Assembly (NCBI GenBank): GCA_039619475.1
Contig: CM077115.1
Coordinates: 299,089,756-299,153,755 of the forward strand
DNA length: 64,000 nt
DNA from: Icerya purchasi
Taxonomy: Eukaryota; Arthropoda; Insecta; Hemiptera; Monophlebidae
Direction: 5' to 3'
Position numbers and translations under genes: made by a program. The notes under the pieces are model-generated. The model worked only from the letters and a program-made list of their open reading frames with translations. It was not told the origin of the DNA and did no database searches. Numbering within the stretch: position 1 is the first letter of the stretch; every line of letters begins with the position of its first letter. This document shows, one piece after another, positions 1 to 10,663 of the stretch.

Positions 1-390
1 CCCATAGAGGCGAGTGAGTGTTCCAGTCACCACCAAAAATAAAGGGAAAAGAGAGAGAATTGGACAATAATGTAAAAGGAATATTGTGGAGATCAAAATG
101 CGGAGGAATGTATGTTGGGATAATATGAACTGGTTGAGGATGAATATTAGGAACAGAGATATGCGCCAAATATCGTTCCTTATCAATATGGCAACGGCGC
201 CATATCCATCCGCACGATCAGATCGGATTAATTTAAATCCACGAATGGATATACTCATGGACTCAGTAAACCAAGTTTCGGACAACAGAGCAATATGGAT
301 GGAGTAAGAGTCAAGAATCCCTTCCAAGGCCTGTTTGTTGGCTCTCAGGCTCCGACAATTCCATTGGAGAGTATTCAACTTATGAGTCAT
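1..390 (-). mobile_element. LINE ORF2 start: AP-endonuclease domain, partial
   Basis: Reading the minus strand from an ATG at 390 gives MTHKLNTLQWNCRSLRANK, the typical first strand of a LINE apurinic-type endonuclease. It continues with LLSETWF (catalytic Glu) and RSDRADGYGAVAILIR. A frameshift near 150 moves the frame, after which FGGDWNTHSPLWG appears close to base 1; this matches the family GDFNAHHxLWG motif with its catalytic Asp and Asn. The element runs off the left edge of the window, so reverse transcriptase is not included. Jockey/I/R1-type LINEs carry this endonuclease, which nicks the target DNA for target-primed reverse transcription. At least one frameshift makes this copy non-functional. 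The clade is not resolved. Confidence 0.8.
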
Positions 391-598
391 AAAAATAATT
401 CGTAGGATGCGATGAATGGTTCAACCAGAACGCCAATGCAAGAAATAGAAGCCAACGGCAAAGGCGAGCCATGTAGCCAACATGACTACGACAGAAACAT
501 ATCATAGATAAATAATGGAAGAATGAATCAGCAGCAATCCAGCAAAGAATAAATTCAGGAGAGACATACCAATGGTTAGAGGCCTTGACCTCGATCTT

Positions 599-1087
599 TC
601 AAGTTACTGTTAGTTTGCACCACAAGACAATCCACAGTAGAGCATAATGATTCTTATTTTCGGATGCCTGTCGAAGACGTAACGGAACGCATACGCGGCT
701 GATTAATGGAACCGCCGCCCAGAGAGGCAAATCGTTATAAATAAGATTAACGGTTACTATGGAGAAATTCGCAAAACGGGAGATATTCTTGATGAGCCTA
801 TGTTTCTGGTAACTTGTCATATAAGCATAATCGAATGCGATTAGCTTTGCAATGGCTATCCTCGAGTGGCTCCACTGCGCGAAGATGGGGTTAGGCCATC
901 CCACAGCGGCTCTCCCGACCAAAGTACCATAACGGAGAAAAAGTGGAGAAGAAATACCTATAATACTGTGGATTGCTCGATAGTAGAACATAACGATAAT
1001 CCAGAGGGAAGCAACAGGGAAGAAAGTAAAATAGGAATTAGCAGAAATGTAAGTTACTAGAGAGACATGCAGAAAGAGATGTGACAA
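599..1087 (-). other. unrecognised open frame upstream of the edge LINE
   Basis: A 162-codon minus-strand frame lies just upstream of the LINE ORF2 start at 390, in the same orientation. Its N-terminal half is hydrophobic with several possible membrane stretches. No CCHC zinc knuckle, as expected for a LINE ORF1, is visible, and I do not recognise the protein. It may be 5' LINE sequence or a chance frame in a slightly GC-richer segment. Confidence 0.2.
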
Positions 1088-1099
1088 AGTTAAGAGAGG

Positions 1100-2255
1100 A
1101 AGCTATATTGTGAGAAGAAAGTAGATCTAAAATTGCTGCTGATAGAAGAAAAAAACAATGAACGATCTCACCGAGTTATCTGATATAATGAACGATGGAG
1201 TCGCGTTACGATCAAACTGATAACGCGAGAGAATCGAAGACAGCAATCAACGCACGAAAAACCGACTTGTTCGAAAAACTAATGAACTTTTATTATTTAT
1301 GTTATTATACACATACATTTAAACCGGTTTAGTGAAAATAAAAAGAAGTTAATTAATTGATAAATATCGTGAAGACAAGAAAGCGAAAAATGAAAGAAAG
1401 TTAATTTAAAAATATCGTGCGCTGCGGTTCTTATGATTGATTTTGTATTAACTTTCAATATTGCACAGCGCTATTCTAAATATGACGACTGAATGATCAT
1501 CTAGAACTAGTGTAAAGTGTAACTTTGTTCAAAGGTATTTGGCCTATAATAGAAGTAAGACGTTATTTGTAAGATAACGTAGTCTCACGGGAGTTGGACA
1601 AATTAATGGCATTAATAGTCTTCTGGAAATCGACAAGTAATTTTATTCAGAAGGAAAAAGTTCTCGGCGGAATACATTCAAAAAACGCGAAAGAATTTTC
1701 ATAACTTTGAACGAGTTCGGCTAAGAAGCTGGGGAAAAAAAAACACCTCAATCATGCCGCAATGTTCAGAACGTTTAAGTTGAAGAAAAAAATCAGCCAT
1801 GATAAGCATCGCTAATGTTTTTTACTGCTTTTAAATGATGTAAAAAAGTGATTTATTTGCGATAAAGTCCTCACTGCAGACACCAGAATATCACCTTTCT
1901 TTCTCTTTCTCTCACTCTTTCTCTCTTTCTGTGGAAGCTGTTCTTTCATTGTTAAACTCAACTGCATTATCGTGTTTATTTAACTTTTAATTTCCGACCA
2001 AATTTTTATTTTACCTTTTTTACAATGATTACACTATTTCCTGCAAAATCTAAACATATTGATGGCGGTCGATAGAAATATAACTAGAAATAAATAATCA
2101 GCCCTGTCGGATATTTTTGTTATTAAAGAACCAGAAAACAATCACGTTGACGTTATATCGTTACAATGGCCAATGATTAGAAAACGATAGGTGAATCTAT
2201 TGTCGCGAAACAGAATATTGCACCATGGTGAAAGAACAAACATCGAGAAATTAAA
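1100..2255. other. AT-rich spacer, nothing recognised
   Basis: No frame with recognisable motifs, no RNA gene and no clear repeat structure was seen here, apart from short CT runs near 1900. Confidence 0.5.
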
Positions 2256-2259
2256 ACAA

Positions 2260-3110
2260 GTTATGAATTACAAAACTACGAGACTGTATTTTGACTCATT
2301 AATAATGACACTAGGATTAGATACGGACTCGAAATTTGGGGGGAGGCAAAAAAAACGGAATTAAGGAAAATTAGTAGGCTACAGAAAAGATGTTTAAAAA
2401 TTTTGTTACCGAATTGGAGAAGTGCGAATCTTGTAACGAATTCTACTTGGTGGGACAATAATAGAGAAATGTCGCCAAAAATGTTTTTTTATTACAGTAA
2501 ACTTTTAAGGTATAAAACAGAAAAAAATAAGATTACCGACAAGGGAAATATGGGACTAGGAATTATGACAATTTGTGTTTTATAAGACCTAAAGGGATTA
2601 ATAATAAAATTGATAATGTTGAAGAGGAAGTTATGAGTCATTTAGTAGGTAACTTACCGAAGGAATTAAGAGACGAATGCAATTTGAATATATGGAAAGA
2701 CAAAATAAAAATATGGTTGATTGCGTGGTGCAAAGAATGAGAAATGGATAGTCATAGGAAAGGAACAGTGATAAGACGGGTAATTGATTAAAAGAGTAAA
2801 TAATTATAAATGATGTAATGAAAAAAAAAAAAAAACTAATGTGTGGTGCTCAGTTCTAGCTGCGTTACTTATGGCTTATGTGAAAATATTGTGGTACGAT
2901 GTGCGATGGGTATAAATGTTGTGAATTAAAATTAAACGTAGAATAGTAAAAATAGAAGTTATGTTGAATTAAGTAATTATATATAAGACGAATAAGATGT
3001 ATTAGACTTAAAATGTATATGATGAATAAACGGTATAATTATGTTGGGAACCCACAAACGGGCAATTGCCTTGTGGGACCCGCAAATTATTTAAAATGAA
3101 AAATAAAAAA
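2260..3110 (+). mobile_element. LINE 3' fragment (hairpin-ended family, copy A)
   Basis: From about 2290 the + strand reads RYGLEIWGEAKKTELRKI followed by SRLQKRCLKILLPNW, the conserved region after the reverse-transcriptase core of CR1/Jockey-type LINEs. A frameshift near 2560 separates it from a last segment that includes NIWKDKIKIWLIAWCKE before a stop near 2740. The 3' untranslated part ends in a hairpin at 3051-3077 (stem CCCACAA/TTGTGGG) followed by ACCCGCAAA. The same ending and the same WGEAKKTE motif recur in the copy at 50.2-51.8 kb, so both belong to one family. The copy is 5'-truncated, lacking endonuclease and RT core. Confidence 0.75.
3051..3077 (+). other. LINE 3'-terminal hairpin, copy A
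   Basis: A 7-bp stem CCCACAA/TTGTGGG encloses ACGGGCAATTGCC, which contains the palindrome GGCAATTGCC. A similar hairpin ends copy B at 51729-51758. In several LINE families a 3' hairpin is the template feature bound by the element's RT; that role is inferred here. Confidence 0.6.
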
Positions 3111-3774
3111 TTGATAAGAGATACATAAATTTAATATCAGCCTAACAGTCTGAATAGAAAATAACAATAAAATTGATAAATTTAACTAATTTATATTGCA
3201 TGAAGTTGCTGTAGAAAAACTGACTAAATGGAGAAGGCTAAGCCAAAAAAAAAAAGTTGCTGCAGGATGGCGCCTGCAATATGTGTTTCAGTAAAATACC
3301 TATTTGACGAGTACAAAGATTACGATCGTGAATAAACTTAAGCCGAAGAAACAGTGGCAAATCATTAGATACTGAGAACTAGGAAGAAAAGCTTAACAAA
3401 GATGGCAAAATCGTCCGGCAAGCCATTAATAAACTAAAGAATAAAACATTACGGCATTGTCCATCAAAGTCGTCAGCTTCGTCAGATAACGATAATACAG
3501 CTTTAACTGCTTACAACGGTTTCGTGTCTACGATTGAGAAAGAAGATTTATAGGGCGCTTTTGGGCAAAAACTAACGTGCAAAAAGTTATTTCCACGCGG
3601 ACCATCTGTTGAATGTGTTTCATTACAAAACGGCAGGAATTTCGAAAAACAGGTTAAAAATTAAAACTTTCAGAAATTACGATGCTAAATAAGAAAAATC
3701 TAAGATCAAAACAAGCACTTGGCTGTGGCAGCGTAAAGAGGACATTTTCACAAAAGCTTCTGTACAAAATAATA
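3111..3774. other. spacer, nothing recognised
   Basis: The spacer lies between the LINE tail and the mariner-type fold-back element. No supported coding frame or structured repeat was found. Confidence 0.4.
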
Positions 3775-4644
3775 CGAGGGTCATTTCAAAATGCACACTG
3801 TGTGCTGCTACACTCTCCAAGCGCGGGATAAAAATACTAGCTGAATATGACAGTATATAACTAGGTGTTTGTTCAACTGTGTATGTGCTTAATAGTGCGA
3901 GAAAGAAGACATGGACGAACGCTCGGGTTACGCTATATAGACCACAGATCCCCTATAACAAAATCGAAACATTGTATGAGCGTACGCTAACAGAAATATG
4001 TTTATAGCTTTGCAGGAAGTTTGTGGTGATATCATGCGATTATGATTTGTTCAACAAATTAAAAGAGACACTCCCGGATTTACTGACATTAAATAATGCC
4101 GTGACTCAGCGGATCAAAGTGATGCACAAAGAACAAGTTTTAAACGGCATATTCAAAAACGATATTTTTACAAGAGGAAATTTTATTTACAATCTTTCAA
4201 TATAACCCTCGTCTACACCTCTATAACTTGTCGCCAACGCTCAGAAAGCTTTTGGATGCGGTTTAAAACGTGTTCTTTGTGCATCACTTTGATCCGCTGA
4301 GTCACGGCATTATTTAATGCGAGTAAATCGCTAACACGGGAACTTGAAGTGGCCCTTTTAATTTCTTGAACAAATCTTAATCGCATGGCATCACCACAAA
4401 CTTCCTGCAAAGCTGTAGACATATTTCTGTTGGCGTACATCCACATAATGTTTCGATTCTGTGGTCTAGATAACGCGACCCGAGTGTTCGTCCATGTCTT
4501 CTTTCTCGCACTATCAAACACCCACAGCTGAACAAGCACCTAGCAAGTTATATGCTGCCGTGTTCAACGAACTCTGTTCTACATTTCGGTACTTTTTTGG
4601 TATTTTTATCGCGCACCTGTGCATTACTTTTGAAATAACCTTCG
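3775..4644. mobile_element. mariner-type fold-back element (MITE), about 870 bp
   Basis: The ends are inverted repeats, CGAGGGTCATTTCAAAA on the left and TTTTGAAATAACCTTCG on the right, each bordered by the dinucleotide TA (3773-3774 and 4645-4646), the target duplication of Tc1/mariner elements. The whole interior folds back. For example 3895-3950 pairs with 4460-4511 and 4111-4150 pairs with 4255-4297, leaving a short centre near 4150-4255. The right arm carries a 108-codon minus-strand frame (4213-4539) ending HVLNRIQKLSERWRQVIEV, which resembles the C-terminal tail of mariner transposases (KLxxRWxxxI). No DDE core is present, so the element is non-autonomous. The arms differ by several percent plus small indels, so it is not very recent. 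Confidence 0.75.
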
Positions 4645-4646
4645 TA

Positions 4647-6135
4647 AATTAAAAAACTCGCGTAAAACTAAAATTTCTCAAGACGAACAAAATCCATTTC
4701 CATTTGTACAAAATAACAAAATTTAATATTATAACCCGAATTTTTAAATTTACCAGGGTGAATGAAACATATACCAGAACTTTGTTTATATCCGGAGACG
4801 TGGCTAGTGGTGCGCGCCGTAATGTTTGGATGCATGGAGGGGATCTCTTCTTTTTCTTTTTTTTTCACACGTCAATTACCCAACGCAAAGGATTAGCAGA
4901 ATGATGAAACGTAAGAAGTTTTAGTTTATATCAGGAAGCGAATAGAAATAGAAAAGAAATGAAGGTAGCTAATACAGGAACAACAAAAGAGGTTGGAAGA
5001 GCAAGAATGTGATGGGCACAGAAAGGAGTAGAGGCCATCGATCTGTTACGAACGACTGTCGATTAATAGTTGCAGAAATTTCTTCTGAGATCGCAGGAAG
5101 TTAAGTAGATTATTACCGGTGATTTTAGATTTAAAAAAGTTGCAGCAAGACGCTCTCATCGAAGGTCAGAAGTTTCATCGTCCAGCGATGCGCTAATGGA
5201 TGTTCAGTGACTACTAGGCTGCGGAAGATTATTTTTTGCATGATAACGTTGCCCACCATGGAAACTCGGATCCACTTTTACATATCAGAATTAAAATAGT
5301 CAAATAAGAAGTAGCGGAAAAAGGGCGGGGGGGAATTGTATCGATCATAGCCTAAACTCGATTTCCACAGTGAGAAAAGTTCTGGAAACCTCATTTTTTG
5401 ATAATAAGAGAGTTTTGTACGTTAATTTTCTTCATGAAGAACGTTGTGCTGTGAATTTTTCGTACTACTAGCGGCTTTTGGATGCATCATAATATCGTGG
5501 AGAAAGACATCAGTTTCCAACCTGAGACGTCATTCTGTTTTGCAGCAACGCCAGTCACCATCATATTGGGCTTCGAATGTGGTACATTATGAATTTCTGA
5601 AATTATACCAGTTATGTGGTTACACTTGTTTCGGGCTGTAGTGTGATTTTCGGTTTTCTTAAAAAAGGAATGTCACTTTTCCTCTTTTAAAATTTAAAGA
5701 ATCTAAAACAACTTTTGCATACTTTTAATAGTTTACGTAAGTAATCTTCATGCAAAATTAAACTTATTCGTATCGAAAATATAAAAAAAACTATATGTAT
5801 TTTCTGGAAACCGATTGTTAACATTATTTAAAATTCGAATTTTCAAAAAAAACGTTCTTACTTGATATCTGTGATACAATGATCATCTGAAATTTCAATT
5901 ATCTGGTGGAGATGGTTTCGATCGTAGCGTAATTATTATCAGACTTTTAAAAAGAGATTTTCTGAATTTCATTCCTTCTTTCACTTCCAGAAAATTTGGA
6001 TTTTTAAATATATTTTCGCATGGCGTAAATATGTTATGCCGTTATGCTACATGAGCATTTTCTGCTGCATAGACCTATTAGTTTCGGCGATATGTTAACA
6101 ATTGTTTGACTACTCAAATTATTCTAGATTTATTC

Positions 6136-6139
<4 letters not shown>
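4647..6139. other. spacer with faint transposase-like patches
   Basis: No intact frame. Around 4990-5100 and 5225-5260 short + strand reads (for example FLHDNVAHHG) faintly recall mariner HTH and HDNA motifs, but they are too short and in different frames to call a gene. Confidence 0.25.
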
Positions 6140-6177
<38 letters not shown>

Positions 6178-6189
6178 ATATGTATATAT
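6140..6189. repeat. (AT)n microsatellite
   Basis: An uninterrupted AT run of about 32 bases passes into TGTGTGTATATGTATATAT. It lies directly 5' of the SINE head. Confidence 0.9.
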
Positions 6190-6195
6190 TTACTA

Positions 6196-6560
6196 GGTCG
6201 CGATAGTCTAGTTGCTAGAGCATTTGGCTTTCGTTTTGGAAGTCTCGAGTTCGATTTCGAGCGATGACAGAAATTATTACAAAAAAATTAAATTAAATAA
6301 CCGCTAATAATCACATGGAAGGCAATGGAAAACTACCACGTATACACTAGCATAAGCACTCTAGTTAGTATACAGCAGACACACACGGGGCTGTATTTGT
6401 AGTGCGATAAATCAAACGATTACAATCAGTTCGAATGAAGACTTGCGTGTATGCTAGCGTTGCACATAACAATTGTCATGAACGCTACCTATTCCAGCTA
6501 GATTGTCAAATAGTCTTGACGCCCGTAATCGAGCGAAACGACTGATAAGATCACTAGGTT
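6196..6560 (+). mobile_element. tRNA-derived SINE
   Basis: The first 75 bases look like a tRNA gene: an A-box-like TAGTCTAGTTGCTAG at 6204-6218 and a B-box-like GAGTTCGATTTC at 6247-6258, the expected spacing for an internal RNA polymerase III promoter. The cloverleaf is imperfect (short acceptor stem, anticodon loop too long), so it is not a working tRNA. A body follows with GGCAATGGAAAACTACC at about 6322-6338, similar to a stretch often seen in insect SINEs and LINE-derived tails. The right end is not sharply defined and no poly(A) is clear. Confidence 0.6.
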
Positions 6561-6569
6561 ATTATTTAA

Positions 6570-7986
6570 AAGTAAGTTCACAATTTTAATTCACATAAGT
6601 TTATGAAAATTACTTAATTTTTATCTTTGGGAGATTTTCGGAGTTATCTTTCTTGAGCGTTTCCAGAACCAACTAGAGGCGGTGCATTGTAATTATTCGA
6701 AGTAGTCGCTAAACTAGCAAAAACCGCTGTAAATGGTCTAAACTAATTATATGGAACATTTCAATCATTTTTTTAGAGTAGTGTTTAATAAGGAGCTCTG
6801 AAATTTTTTCAAAAAAAAGTGCACGCGATATTACTCTTTAAATATAATTCGTTTATTTCAGTATTTCCATACCGATGCAAGTATGAAGTCTAAAAATCTT
6901 TTAGAGAATATGTTAACTGCGGATTTACGATTGATCATGTTATTTATCGCTTTGATCCTCGAACTAATCTTTTGACGCATATGAGAGAGATGTGTATTAA
7001 AAATTAGTCCGAAGAATTATACGCTGATGCATTAATAGCGCGATTGTTTATTTTAATAACTAGGCAACATCCAACGTGAACTGAACACTCCTTCGGTGAT
7101 TGATTTTAATTCTTCATTCATTTCCCTTTATTTAGTTTCGATGGATACCGGCAACGATGCATAATTGCAATCTCCTTGTGGATTAATTACGATGCACATG
7201 CCGTCTGCACAAAAGGCTAAAAAGGTTCTAGAGCTATTATAGTGGCAGATAGTTTCCGTTTTTGTGAATAATAACCGATCTTAGATATATGTTATAATAA
7301 TGGAGTGTGTTATTCTTCGATAAATTTTCCGAAATTTTTCCCATTACTTTTTCGTTACCTCTTTTTAACTGCAATTTTTGTGGTTTTTTTTCTGTTCTTT
7401 TCAGAAATGTGCTTTAATTGTGTTATTGCGATGTACATATATTCCTCCGAGGCTGAAAAATCTGTTGTAGACGAATATGTTAAATGTTCCAGCTTTTTCA
7501 GTTTTCGTCTGTTCACCATGTTCTTGGTTAATCTTGTTTAGGTCGGTGTTGAAGAAAACATTCTGAAATCCTACTGATACGATCAGCTGTCATTGAAAAG
7601 ACTTGATTATGCCTGTATTGTTATGAATATTTTTTTTACGAAACAAGTTATAGCGATTTATTAAAAAGTCCTGTTAGTAACGATATTCTAATTCGTTGTC
7701 CAGCCGTCTACATTCTTATTCCTTTTGCTGAATAAGTCTTCGTATCTCAATGGCTAAATAATATTATCGGTTTGTGATTGACTCATGCGGGTTCCGGTGT
7801 AATGCTGAAAAATTGTATGCTACACAAGTAACTGACAGATTCGTCTGTTTTTCCATCATTAACCGATATTTATAGTTAAAATTTATGTTTACATATTTGA
7901 AGAACGTAGAAATATTTATCAGCTTAACCTGGTTACGTATGCTACTTTAGGTTCTGGATCGGAAATTTTGGAATTGTTTTACAACT
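6570..7986. other. spacer, nothing recognised
   Basis: AT-rich sequence with no supported gene. A 78-codon frame at 7305-7541 is Phe-rich and low in complexity and is probably a chance frame. Confidence 0.4.
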
Positions 7987-9425
7987 GTGATTGCGATGTC
8001 ACAAATCGAGCAGCAGCACCTAGGGAGACTGATTAAAATGAGACAACCGATAAATTTGTTCCGAAGGATTAATCGAAGTTTATTAGATTTTCAAATAAGA
8101 TCCTTAGATCCTATACATTCTGCTGCCCTCCGATCTATCCTTTCTGCTCATCCCTCTTCTCCGGTTATAAGTTTGTATGCACTGGCAAGTTGTCCCCCGC
8201 TGTCCTACTATAGGAAGTACTATAACTTTAAAGAATTGAGCACCCTCCTTAGTAGTACCAAAACCCCGACAATATCTCCTAATATGAGGTTTGGGAATGA
8301 CCCAGTGCCCGAACTTTTTTCGGTTATGGGTCGTTTCCAAATCTTTTCAATCCCAAGAACTCTGCCAGACTTCGCAGCAACCGCACCACCTTCGAGTCAG
8401 CCAATCACAAACATCAACATATCGCTGACAAAATTTAACAAAGCACAATACCCCTCAAACATAGCACAAATAGCAACAAATATCATAGCGAGCTACACAG
8501 ACCATGCATGCCTCTACACAGATGGAGCGAAGGCAATAGGTTATCAGTCACCGGCGGCATGCTCCTTCGAAGTCTCAGGGGCAGCAGAGTCAGTTAGACT
8601 GCACGATTGCTGTACAGCACTGGACGCTGAAATATACGCGATGGTCTTTTGCATCCAACACTATACCGATAGCAACCCCCAGTCCCAAAAGGCCCTACTC
8701 ATAACTGACTCTCTAAACTCCCTTCAACTCATCTCGGGGATTAAATCCAACAACCCTCTGGTAAGGAAGGTCCATTACCTATTATACAGGTTATCACATT
8801 TAAACTCCGAAATGTCCTTCCTATGGGTGCCGGCTCATGTTGGGATTCCAGGCAATGAGCGTGTCAATCGAGCAGCTCAGGCGACATTTTTCTCTCCAAT
8901 GCCACACAACCCCCCTCTTCCCCCTACATTGGCTCATTTATTTATGCAGCAAACTGGAGAATAATGGCAACAGGAATGGAGATGTACGTTTCTCCGAAGC
9001 ATAAAAACAACCACGGAGCCTTGGTGGCCCACAGACGGAGTTTCCCGCAGAGATTTTTCTGCCCTGAATCGTCTCCGAATAGGACATACAACCCTCTCGC
9101 ACGGCTACATATTCACGAGCCAGGTACCCCCAAATGTCTGCCCCTTTTGTAGTCAACCGAGCGCCCCATCCACCTATCACCTACTTCTCGAATGTCCCAC
9201 TTTTGCAGTACCCACGATCCATGCACTTCACCACTTCCTCTAGGTCTACGATACTGTCAAACGCTCCGCCCGCGGTCGCAGCTGTATTAGCTTTCATGCG
9301 GAGCAGCGATCTGTACTATCGCGTTTAATCCCCTTAAGTAGGCTCCATGTGCTGTAATAGCCCCAGTAGTTAAACACGGCACATGGAAGAAACCCTCATA
9401 CACAATCTTATAAAAAAAAAAAAAA
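7987..9425 (+). mobile_element. 5'-truncated I-type LINE: RNase H and C-terminal zinc motif
   Basis: The frame 7987-8964 (start GTG; internal ATG at 7996) encodes the linker after the RT, with LDPIHSAALRSIL, then an RNase H domain. Visible catalytic motifs are YTDGAK (Asp), DAEIYAMVF (Glu), ITDSLN (Asp) and VPAHVGIPGNER. The last conserved Asp (usually ADxxA or VDxxA) is Asn in RVNRAA at 8866-8868. Downstream, in a shifted frame around 9125-9200, VCPFCSQPSAPSTYHLLLEC gives the C-x2-C...H...C motif found at the C-terminus of I/R1-type LINEs. The copy ends in A-rich sequence at 9411-9440. Endonuclease and RT are missing, so it is a dead 3' fragment. Confidence 0.8.
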
Positions 9426-9660
9426 AAAATAAAAAAAATATTCTTCTTCTTTTATTACTCTCGCTACAATTCTACTTCGAACTTTTAAAACTTCTTCTTG
9501 AGGAGTGTTTTAGCTCAATATTATTTTGTTACGCTTATGTTCTCTCCCTTTTGTTAATATTATTACGTGACCAATAAAATGAACTGACTAGTTACGTAAT
9601 ATAATTGTTTTGTTTTTTTTTATTTTACTTTATTTTATTTTACTTTATTTTTTTTTTTTT
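9411..9660. repeat. poly(A) tail and T/A-rich low-complexity run
   Basis: An A-run marks the tail of the preceding LINE. From about 9607 to 9670 the sequence is T-rich with TTTTATTTTAC-like repeats. Confidence 0.7.
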
Positions 9661-9906
9661 TATATATTTTTAAATTTACAAATCTCCAAATAAACCAATT
9701 TTTTAAATATCTCGTCAAAATTAAACTCTGGATAAGCGGTTTTTTTAAACAATATCACTATTTCCGTGAATTGTCTTCTATTTTTATTTAATTTATACTA
9801 ACAATTATAATATAAGATATAAACAAAACAATTTAAAAAATGCTTGAATTAGTAATAAGACGATTATCTAATTGAGGGCCCTTTCGCAACGCCTCACGCA
9901 AAATTA

Positions 9907-10125
9907 TTATAACATCTTAACATTACACCTATACAAATGGTTTAATTTCTCACGTAAAACATAATATATAAATATACTATAATCACTATTTGTATCTTGC
10001 GTCCAGTTTGCCTCTTCTGCCGGAGTATATTCTGTAAATTCCTCTGGATAACTAGTTATTGAATCCTCCACTGAATCGGCTCCTTGAATTTCTTTTGTTT
10101 TGTGCCGATTAAATTTTTCGATTTC
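9907..10125 (-). other. unrecognised acidic open frame without ATG
   Basis: Between an in-frame stop upstream (10126-10128) and a stop at 9907-9909 the minus strand is open for 72 codons. It encodes an acidic, low-hydrophobicity stretch with ADSVEDSITSYPEEFTEY and EEANWTQDTNSDYS, more protein-like than the surrounding AT-rich DNA. There is no Met start. A separate 40-codon ATG frame (10400 down to about 10281, MASEGYTLNELRKDFIQNEH) lies upstream on the same strand; I found no splice pair that joins the two in phase. It could be an exon or the relic of a mobile element. No family recognised. Confidence 0.25.
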
Positions 10126-10636
10126 TTATATTAATATCTTTTACTTTAATAAAATTATAGTTATTTAATTTTATAATAACCGCTCAACCATAATGAATAA
10201 GCTGAGCTTAAAATGAAACTGGTTAAAATAAAGTTTAAAACAGAAATTCTTTAAAACAAAATAAAATGTTATATTTTTAAACCAAAATCTTCTTAATACA
10301 ATTTTTTACTTTAATAAACGTATTTTCTTTTAAATTAAAATGTTCATTCTGAATAAAATCTTTTCTTAGCTCATTCAAGGTATAACCCTCACTAGCCATG
10401 ATCGAAAATTATAAGCCAGAAGCTTATTTAATTATTCGTATATTTCACACATACAAATTTATTTATACCGTTGTCAAATAATTAATATTATAATTTCCTG
10501 TTAAGCTCTGTTATGGCTAAAACGCCATAATATAAAATTACGATGGTAGTTCAGTTCAAAATTGTAGTTGCATCGTTCAATAAAAATCATCGAATATGCA
10601 TAGATAGCTTACGCGAATGCTGTATATTTGAACGAT

Positions 10637-10663
10637 ATAATAATAATAATAATAATAATAATA
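10637..10663. repeat. (TAA)n microsatellite, 5' flank of LINE
   Basis: 27 bases of ATA/TAA repeat directly abut the 5' end of the LINE that follows. A similar tract lies at its 3' end (14287-14322). Confidence 0.9.

Noticed and set aside
866..1060. 64-codon + strand frame overlapping the 599-1087 minus frame
   Set aside because: It is opposite a longer frame, has no motif, and fits compositional chance.
5225..5260. HDN-type motif suggesting a mariner transposase
   Set aside because: Ten residues without flanking motifs in frame; too weak to annotate.
6196..6269. functional tRNA gene
   Set aside because: The acceptor stem pairs poorly and the anticodon loop is too long; better explained as the head of a SINE.
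7305..7541. Phe-rich 78-codon frame
   Set aside because: T-rich DNA yields Phe/Leu frames by chance; there is no homology signal or signal-peptide/domain order.
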